From an uncultured Bacteroidales bacterium (lineage in GTDB: Bacteria > Bacteroidota > Bacteroidia > Bacteroidales > Muribaculaceae): DNA of 7,785 nt. The notes under the pieces were generated by a model that made no database searches, was not told where the DNA came from, and saw only the letters and a program-made list of their open reading frames with translations. Location of the stretch: NCBI GenBank assembly GCA_900552315.1, contig URZM01000102.1:1-7785 (forward strand), given 5' to 3'. Position 1 is the stretch's first letter; every line of letters starts with the position of its first letter. Shown piece by piece: positions 1 to 5,493 of this stretch. Both the position numbers and the translations under genes were made by a program.

Positions 1-101
1 GATGTCCCTACAGGGTCGGTGTGGTCGGACTTGCGGTCGAGGAGCCAGAGGAGCAATCCTATGGCGGCCGTGACGGCCAGTATGATCAATGCTCCGGTCA
101 T
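1..101 (-). CDS. Small single-pass membrane protein, N-terminal part only
   Basis: This is the 5' end of a gene cut by the left edge; 33 whole codons are visible. The protein starts MTGALIILAVTAAIGLLLWL, a clear hydrophobic segment at about residues 3-20. A charged, hydrophilic stretch (LDRKSDHTDPVGT) follows and would lie in the cytoplasm if the positive-inside rule holds, which gives an N-out, C-in single-pass anchor. There is no lipobox. The ATG lies 19 bp after the aroA stop with no terminator between, so it is probably the last visible member of the leuS-rdgB-aroA operon. The spacer has no Shine-Dalgarno site but is A/T-rich, as is usual in this phylum. From memory, short membrane-anchored proteins of unknown function sit beside aroA in other Bacteroidales, but I cannot confirm a match. 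The function is unknown. The reading frame is well supported by its position and composition. Confidence 0.7.
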   Translation of the reverse strand, partial: MTGALIILAVTAAIGLLLWLLDRKSDHTDPVGT

Positions 102-120
102 AGAACACTTACTTATTCAG

Positions 121-1392
121 CTACTTTATTAACACGCCGAGGCGCTGTATTTGTTCCCTGAAGGCGGGAAAAGATTTGTCGGCGCAACCGAGGTTGTCGA
201 GCCTGATGCCCGGAAAGCGGGGGGCGATCATGGCGAAGGCCATGGCTATGCGGTGGTCGGCACAGGTGTGAATGGGCTGCGAGGGTGTGTGGAGGGTCTG
301 CCTGCCGTCCCAGGAGAGGGAGTCGGGGCCTGTGTCCACCCGCAGGCCGCAGAGGCTCAGGGCCTCTGAAATGGCCGCCAGGCGGTCGCTCTCCTTGAGG
401 CGCAGGTGCGCTATGTCCCGGAAGAGGAAGGGCACTCCGGCCAGGGCGCAGGCCACGGCCAGCGGGGGCACGAGGTCGGGGCAGTCGCGCAGGGAGACGT
501 CCAGGCTGGCGTCCTGCGGCAGGGAGCCGGGGGTAATCACGGCTCCGACAGGAGTGAACTCAGAGGCTACCCCGAGCTTGGCGAAGAAGGCGGCGGCGGC
601 GGAGTCGCCCTGCACGGAGTCTTCGGGTCGCTTCAGGCGTGGCAGGGAGAGGGGTATGCCGGATGCCAGGGCGAAGAGGTAGAAGAAGGCGGCGGCGCTC
701 CAGTCGGTCTCCAGCAGCTCCGTGGCGGGCGGGAGGCAGGAGCCCGGGACTACGGTGACGGAGAGTGTCTGCGGGTCGTAGCAGGCTTCCATGCCGCAAC
801 ACTCCATCAGGGCGGCGGTCATGCGTATGTAGGACGTGGAGACTCCGTTCAAGGGCAAGAAGAGGCGCGTGGGGCCATTGCCGGTGGAGGCGAGAAGCAT
901 GAGCGCGGTGCAGACTTGGGAGCTGCGCGAGGTGTCGAGCATGTTCGGCCGATCGAGTCCGATGTATTCGCCTCCGGTGACTTGTATGATGCCGTCGGGC
1001 CTGAAGGAGACCTTCCCGGAGGAGTATATGCGGAGCGCCGCAGCCAACGAGGCCGAGGGGCGCTCGGCCAGGCGCGGGCTTTGCCGCAGGACGGCGTGCA
1101 GTCCGGGGGTGCAGGCGCACAGCGTGGTGAGCAGGTGCTTGGCGGTGCCGGAGTCGCGCAGGTCTATCTCCGCTATGCCCGGCTGGCCGCCGAGCCGCCG
1201 TATGGCACGTATGCCTGAGAGCATCACGCGCAGGTCGTCGCACAGCGGCTCCTCACCTTCCACCAGGTAGCCGGGGTCTGAGCCTGCCAGATGGGCCAGC
1301 ACCATAAGGCGTGCGGCGATGCTCTTGGAGAGCGGGAGCCGGACGGATGGTGTCCCGCCCGGCTCCCGGTATGTCAGACAGACCTCGCTCAT
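121..1392 (-). CDS. aroA: 3-phosphoshikimate 1-carboxyvinyltransferase (EPSP synthase)
   Basis: A cytoplasmic enzyme of the shikimate pathway. It transfers the enolpyruvyl group of PEP to shikimate-3-phosphate, giving EPSP, the precursor of chorismate and the aromatic amino acids. The length of 423 aa is normal for the family (E. coli 427). Expected active-site features are present: SKS with Lys23 and Arg28; Glu110-Arg111-Pro112 (E. coli Arg124); Ser157-Ser158-Gln159 for shikimate-3-phosphate binding; catalytic Asp306 in CPDLV (E. coli Asp313); KESDR at 333-337 (Glu341 and Arg344); DHR at 379-381 (Arg386); and Lys406 in DKSFP (Lys411). The PEP-contacting loop is unusual. Residues 80-87 read DSGTAKHL where E. 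coli has NAGTAMRP, so Asn94, Arg100 and Pro101 are replaced by Asp, His and Leu. The ATG shares one base with the rdgB stop (TGATG), which points to translational coupling. The DNA is very GC-rich (70-77% in two 60-base samples). Family assignment is secure; kinetic properties cannot be judged. Confidence 0.96.
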   Translation of the reverse strand: MSEVCLTYREPGGTPSVRLPLSKSIAARLMVLAHLAGSDPGYLVEGEEPLCDDLRVMLSGIRAIRRLGGQPGIAEIDLRDSGTAKHLLTTLCACTPGLHAVLRQSPRLAERPSASLAAALRIYSSGKVSFRPDGIIQVTGGEYIGLDRPNMLDTSRSSQVCTALMLLASTGNGPTRLFLPLNGVSTSYIRMTAALMECCGMEACYDPQTLSVTVVPGSCLPPATELLETDWSAAAFFYLFALASGIPLSLPRLKRPEDSVQGDSAAAAFFAKLGVASEFTPVGAVITPGSLPQDASLDVSLRDCPDLVPPLAVACALAGVPFLFRDIAHLRLKESDRLAAISEALSLCGLRVDTGPDSLSWDGRQTLHTPSQPIHTCADHRIAMAFAMIAPRFPGIRLDNLGCADKSFPAFREQIQRLGVLIK

Positions 1393-1967
1393 CAGGCTTG
1401 GAGGGCTTTCATGAGTTTGGCTATGGCGCGGCCACGGTGGGAGATGGCGTTCTTCGCGTCCGGCCCCATCTGGGCGAAAGTGAGTCCGGTGTCCTCGGGG
1501 ATGAACACGGGGTCGTAGCCGAACCCGTCGTGCCCCAGGCGTTCAGCGGCTATGGTCCCGTGGACCGTACCTTCCATCACCTGCTCGCGCCCGTCGAGAA
1601 TCAGGGCTATGACGGTGCTGAAGCGCGCGTTGCGGTCCGAGACCCCCTGCATCACCTCGAGCAGCTTGGTCACGTTGTCCTCGGGTGTGCAATGCTCGCC
1701 GGCGAAGCGTGCGGTAAGCACTCCGGGAGCGCCGTCCAGGGCGTCGACCATGAGTCCGGTGTCGTCGGCGAAACAGTCGTAGCCGTAGCGCTCCTTCACC
1801 CAGCGGGCCTTTATCAGGGCGTTTCCCTCCAGGGTGTCCGCCGTCTCGGGTATGTCGTCGTGGCATCCTATCTCGGAGAGGGAGCGCACCGTGAAGCGAT
1901 CCCCCACCATGCGGCGCACCTCGCTGAGCTTGTGGGCGTTGTTGGTTGCGAAAACTATCTCTTTCAT
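1392..1967 (-). CDS. rdgB: Non-canonical purine NTP pyrophosphatase (RdgB/HAM1 family)
   Basis: A cytoplasmic house-cleaning enzyme that hydrolyses dITP/ITP and XTP to the monophosphate and pyrophosphate, keeping deaminated purines out of DNA and RNA. The 191-aa protein shows the whole family signature in order: FATNNAHKLSEV (6-17), with the nucleotide-binding Asn pair and Lys13; ETADTLEGNALIKA (41-54); CFADDTGLMVDAL (65-77), with the catalytic Asp pair 68-69; GAPGVLTARFAGE (79-91); GFGYDPVF (148-155), which contacts the base; and NAISHRGRA (173-181). The frame stays open upstream to 2033, but I chose the Met at 1967 because the conserved core begins at residue 2 and because this ATG overlaps the leuS TGA (ATGA), the usual coupling arrangement. 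The upstream extension would be an arginine-rich tail unlike anything in the family and would lie wholly inside leuS. The stop overlaps the aroA start. Confidence 0.97.
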   Translation of the reverse strand: MKEIVFATNNAHKLSEVRRMVGDRFTVRSLSEIGCHDDIPETADTLEGNALIKARWVKERYGYDCFADDTGLMVDALDGAPGVLTARFAGEHCTPEDNVTKLLEVMQGVSDRNARFSTVIALILDGREQVMEGTVHGTIAAERLGHDGFGYDPVFIPEDTGLTFAQMGPDAKNAISHRGRAIAKLMKALQA

Positions 1968-4729
1968 ATCACGACGTTTACGATTCTTCCGGGCACCACG
2001 ATCACCTTCTTGGGCTGCTTGCCGTCGAGCCACTTTGCGGCGGCCTCGTCAGCGAGTGCTATGGCCTGCACCTGCTCGCGGGGAGTGTCGGCGGGCACCT
2101 CGATGGTGAAGCGCACCTTGCCGTTGAAGCTGACAGGGTATTTCACGCTGTCCTCCTTGAGATGTTTCTCGTCATATCCGGGCCAGGGGGCGGATGTGAC
2201 GCTGTCGGCGTGGCCGAGCTGATGCCACAGCTCCTCGCAGATGTGCGGGGCGAAGGGAGCCAGCACGCGCACGAACATGTCGAGCGTCTGGCGGCTCTGG
2301 GCCTTTGCCTGCTGCAGCTCGCCCAGGGCTATCATGAAGGCGGCCACGGAGGTGTTGAACGAGAAAGCCTCGATGTCGGCCCCTACCTTCTTCACGAGCT
2401 TGTGTATGGCTTTCAGCTCCGCCTTGCTCGGCTCTGTCTCTGCCGGGGCGGCGAGAATCTTCTGCGCCAGGCCCCAGAGCTTCTTGAGGAAGCGGCTCAC
2501 GCCGTCTATGCCGTTGGTGTCCCAGGGCTTGCTCTGCTCCAGGGGCCCGAGGAACATCTCGTACAGGCGCAGGGTGTCCGCTCCGTAGCGCTCCACGATG
2601 TCGTCGGGATTCACCACGTTGAACATGGACTTGCTCATCTTCTCCACTGCATAGCCGCAGACGTACTGGCCGTTGTCGAGCACGAACTCGGCGTCGGCGT
2701 ACTCGGGTCTCCAGGCGCGGAACGCGTCGAGGTCCAGGACGTCGTTCTTCACTATGTTCACGTCCACGTGGATGGGCGTGGTGTCGTAGCCCTCCTTGAG
2801 CGTGGCGCTCACGAAGGTGTTGGTGTCCTTGATGCGGTACACGAAGTTGCTGCGTCCCTGTATCATGCCCTGGTTCACCAGGCGGCGGAAAGGCTCGTCC
2901 TTCACCACCACGCCCAGGTCATAGAGGAACTTGTTCCAGAATCGGGAATAGATGAGGTGTCCGGTGGCATGCTCGGTGCCTCCGATGTAGAGGTCCACGT
3001 CCTGCCAGTACTCGTCGGCCTCCTTGCCCACGAGCGCCTGGTCGTTGCGGGGGTCCATGTAGCGCAGATAGTATGCCGAGGAGCCGGCGAAGCCGGGCAT
3101 GGTGCAAAGCTCTATGGGCCAGCCCTCAGGGGTCTTCCAGCACTCGGCGCGCCCTAAGGGAGGCTCGCCGCTCTCGGTGGGCAGGTAGGAGGAGACCTCC
3201 GGCAGCTGCAGCGGCAGGGCGCTCTCGTCCATGAGGTAGGGCACCCCATCCTTGTAATATACGGGGAAAGGCTCGCCCCAGTAGCGCTGGCGGGAGAAGA
3301 TGGCGTCGCGCAGGCGGTAGTTCACCTTCACCTTGCCCAGGCCTTTCTCCTCTATGAACCTCTTGGTCTTGGCTATGGCCTCCTTCACCGTCAGGCCGTC
3401 GAGGTCAAGCTCGGGGCCGCATGAGTTGGTCATGATTCCCTCCTTGGCGTCGAAGGAAGCCTCGCTCACGTCGGCGCCCTCGATGAGGGGGATGACGGGG
3501 AGGCCGAAATGGCGTGCGAAGGCCCAGTCGCGGCTGTCGTGGGCGGGGACGGCCATGATGGCCCCGGTGCCGTAGCCGGCAAGCACATAGTCCGACACCC
3601 AGACGGGTATCTCCTTGCCCGTGAGCGGGTTCAGGGCATAGCTGCCGGTGAAGACACCGCTCACCTTCTTGTCTATCTGGCGCTCACGCTCGGTCTTGTG
3701 GCTCACCTCCTTGAGGTATGCCTCCACCGCCTCCTTCTGCCCGGGAGCGGTGAGCAGGGACACATACTTGCTCTCCGGGGCGAGGACCATGAATGTCACG
3801 CCGAAGACGGTGTCTGCGCGGGTGGTGAATATCTCCAGCTCCACGTCGCTGTCCTTTACGGGGAAACGCATCTCGGCTCCCTCGCTGCGGCCTATCCAGT
3901 TGCGTTGGGTCTCCTTCAGGGAGTCGGTCCAGTCCAGGGAGTCGAGGCCGTCGAGCAGGCGCTGCGCGTACGCGCTCACGCGCAGGCACCACTGCGTCAT
4001 CATGCGCTGCTCCACGGGATAGCCGCCGCGCACGCTCACCCCCTCGCTCACCTCGTCGTTGGCCAGCACGGTGCCGAGCTTCGGGCACCAGTTCACCATG
4101 GTGGCTCCCTGGTAGGCTATGCGGTAGTTCATGAGTGTGTCGCGCCGCTGCTTCTCGCTCATGGCGTTCCAGTCGGAGGCGGTGAAGCACAGTTCCTTGC
4201 CGCAGGCGGCATGGACTCCCTCGGTGCCGTTTGCCTCGAACATGGCGGTAAGCTCGTCTATGGGGCGTGCCTTGTCGGCGTCGCGGTCATACCAGGAGTC
4301 GAACATCTGCATGAAGGCCCACTGGGTCCAGCGGTAGTACCGGGGGTCGCAGGTGCGCACCTCGCGGTCCCAGTCGTAGGAGAAGCCTATCTTGTCGAGC
4401 TGCTCGCGGTAGCGGGCTATGTTCTGGCGTGTGGTGATCTCGGGGTGCTGGCCGGTCTGGATGGCGTATTGCTCGGCGGGGAGGCCGTAGGCGTCGTAGC
4501 CCATGGGGTGCAGCACGTTGAAGCCTTTCTGGCGCTTGTAGCGCGAGAAGATGTCGGAGGCTATGTAGCCTAACGGGTGGCCGACGTGAAGCCCCGCCCC
4601 GGAGGGGTAGGGAAACATGTCGAGCACGTAGTACTTGGGGCGCGAGGGGTCTATGTCCACCTTGTAGGTGCCGCGCTCTTTCCAGTCCCGTTGCCAGCGG
4701 GCTTCTATCTCTTTGTGGTTGTAGTCCAT
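1964..4729 (-). CDS. leuS: Leucyl-tRNA synthetase, Bacteroidota type
   Basis: A class Ia aminoacyl-tRNA synthetase that charges tRNA-Leu with leucine and edits mischarged products. The 921-aa protein has the HIGH motif as HVGH (48-51) within a PYPSGAGLHVGHPLGY block, and KMSKS at 697-701. The CP1 editing domain is intact: TTRADTVFG at about 302-310, and GTGAIMAVPAHDSRD ending near residue 400, where Asp398 matches the editing Asp345 of E. coli. The C-terminus ends in VIVVPGRIVNVVI, which is typical of bacterial LeuS. It is longer than E. coli LeuS (860 aa), mainly because about 55 extra residues (roughly 145-204) lie before the NWCPK motif. The zinc-binding CxxC module that E. coli has after that motif is replaced by a cysteine-free segment (VSVRGGYPVE). 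The 34-bp spacer before the ATG lacks a Shine-Dalgarno site and is A-rich just upstream (GATAAGACA). I see no clear promoter there, so it may be read from the lipoprotein gene. Confidence 0.98.
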   Translation of the reverse strand: MDYNHKEIEARWQRDWKERGTYKVDIDPSRPKYYVLDMFPYPSGAGLHVGHPLGYIASDIFSRYKRQKGFNVLHPMGYDAYGLPAEQYAIQTGQHPEITTRQNIARYREQLDKIGFSYDWDREVRTCDPRYYRWTQWAFMQMFDSWYDRDADKARPIDELTAMFEANGTEGVHAACGKELCFTASDWNAMSEKQRRDTLMNYRIAYQGATMVNWCPKLGTVLANDEVSEGVSVRGGYPVEQRMMTQWCLRVSAYAQRLLDGLDSLDWTDSLKETQRNWIGRSEGAEMRFPVKDSDVELEIFTTRADTVFGVTFMVLAPESKYVSLLTAPGQKEAVEAYLKEVSHKTERERQIDKKVSGVFTGSYALNPLTGKEIPVWVSDYVLAGYGTGAIMAVPAHDSRDWAFARHFGLPVIPLIEGADVSEASFDAKEGIMTNSCGPELDLDGLTVKEAIAKTKRFIEEKGLGKVKVNYRLRDAIFSRQRYWGEPFPVYYKDGVPYLMDESALPLQLPEVSSYLPTESGEPPLGRAECWKTPEGWPIELCTMPGFAGSSAYYLRYMDPRNDQALVGKEADEYWQDVDLYIGGTEHATGHLIYSRFWNKFLYDLGVVVKDEPFRRLVNQGMIQGRSNFVYRIKDTNTFVSATLKEGYDTTPIHVDVNIVKNDVLDLDAFRAWRPEYADAEFVLDNGQYVCGYAVEKMSKSMFNVVNPDDIVERYGADTLRLYEMFLGPLEQSKPWDTNGIDGVSRFLKKLWGLAQKILAAPAETEPSKAELKAIHKLVKKVGADIEAFSFNTSVAAFMIALGELQQAKAQSRQTLDMFVRVLAPFAPHICEELWHQLGHADSVTSAPWPGYDEKHLKEDSVKYPVSFNGKVRFTIEVPADTPREQVQAIALADEAAAKWLDGKQPKKVIVVPGRIVNVVI

Positions 4730-4764
4730 TGTCTTATCGTGATTCTATTGTTTGTTCGGTGTCC

Positions 4765-5430
4765 TCAGTCTGCCGGGTGGCCGATAAACTTCAATTCCGA
4801 TATACAGAGGTCATCAAATTTGATGCCTGTGTTTATATTGGTAAATCCGAGGCCCACACGACGCACTTTCTTGCTTGAGGCTCCGGGCAGAGCCTTAAGG
4901 GTCTGCTGATTCATTATGTCTTTGGGATGGCATCGAAACAAAAGATTCTCCGTAATATCATCGTCCTCAAAATCATAGCCTTTGTCTGCATCGAATATTA
5001 TCAGGCCGGCTACACGGGCGTTGTTATTCCAAGTCTGGTAATCTTTAGCATATCCATTGGTCATGCGGATTTCCTCAAGATAGACTTCGCGGCCGAAATC
5101 AATTGTGGGTCCCCACCGCACGTCACAGTCTGCAGCTATTTCATTAAGATTGGATGACCAGCAGGTAGCATTGTTCCCGTCAAACATTTGCATGGGATGA
5201 TAGCTTTTGCCTGTTTGCGACTTCAGTGTCCATGCGCACTCGGCACTCACAGGCATCAACTCTACTTTTGGAGATGTGGACTCGTTACGGTTCTTGTTAT
5301 TCCGTGAGGAAGACTCATAGGTGTCATCCTCTATGTCATCGTCATCATATTTCGACTTCGTGCCGCAAGAGACAATTAATGCCAGACATGCTATCGGCAA
5401 TATAGTCTTAATCAGCGATTTGTGGGGCAT
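4765..5430 (-). CDS. Surface lipoprotein with predicted discoidin-like (NADase-type) glycan-binding domain
   Basis: A 221-aa protein with a type II signal peptide: Lys4 and Lys8, a hydrophobic core at about 9-20, then lipobox LIVSC with Cys22 as the lipidation site. Directly after it, KSKYDDDDIEDD (25-36) is strongly acidic. In Bacteroidota such a charged stretch next to the Cys acts as a lipoprotein export signal that sends the protein to the cell surface. A Ser/Asn-rich linker runs to about residue 55. Residues 57-217 look like a single beta-sandwich: MFDGNNATCW (82-91), WGPTIDFG (106-113), ITNGY-like MTNGYAKDY (123-131), NNNARVAGLIIF (135-146) and DDLCISELKF (206-215). The DG..TCW, NGY.K and N.RV patterns with a terminal CISE strand recall the NADase-type glycan-binding fold (F5/8-like). 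I infer sugar or cell-wall binding; no catalytic domain is visible. I counted 276 G/C in 4801-5400 (46%), far below the neighbouring genes. The domain call is from motif memory, moderately sure. Confidence 0.85.
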   Translation of the reverse strand: MPHKSLIKTILPIACLALIVSCGTKSKYDDDDIEDDTYESSSRNNKNRNESTSPKVELMPVSAECAWTLKSQTGKSYHPMQMFDGNNATCWSSNLNEIAADCDVRWGPTIDFGREVYLEEIRMTNGYAKDYQTWNNNARVAGLIIFDADKGYDFEDDDITENLLFRCHPKDIMNQQTLKALPGASSKKVRRVGLGFTNINTGIKFDDLCISELKFIGHPAD

Positions 5431-5460
5431 AGTACTGTTTTGTGGGGAGCTTGTTGGAAT

Positions 5461-5491
5461 TTAACATACATTTTTATAAATTAGACCGAAC
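5461..5491 (-). promoter_or_regulatory. Possible weak promoter for the lipoprotein gene
   Basis: On the minus strand the AT-rich gap after gyrB holds TATGTTAA (5461-5468), which fits the fixed TA and TT of the Bacteroidota -7 element (TAnnTTTG) but not its last two bases. GTTC (5488-5491) lies 19 bp upstream in the -33 position and matches TTTG poorly. The start site would fall about 25 bases before the ATG. The match is weak; support comes mainly from the placement in the only AT-rich intergenic stretch and from the composition break between gyrB and this gene. Readthrough from gyrB is the alternative. Confidence 0.25.
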
Positions 5492-5493
5492 CC

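Noticed and set aside
406..1218. A 270-codon plus-strand open frame antisense to aroA, and a 227-codon minus-strand frame at 560-1243
   Set aside because: Low-complexity Gly/Ala/Glu or Arg/His/Ala sequences in the most GC-rich part of the window; aroA accounts for the region.
1968..2033. Longer rdgB starting at 2033 (22 extra residues)
   Set aside because: It would lie inside leuS, give an arginine-rich tail foreign to the family, and lose the ATGA coupling arrangement.
1946..3157. A 403-codon plus-strand open frame antisense to leuS, and a similar one at 3509-4573
   Set aside because: Same composition effect as above; no recognisable motifs, no promoter or start context, and fully covered by a certain gene.
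4927..5157. A 76-codon plus-strand frame with hydrophobic residues inside the lipoprotein gene
   Set aside because: It is antisense to a well-supported gene with signal peptide and domain pattern, and has no promoter or start context of its own.
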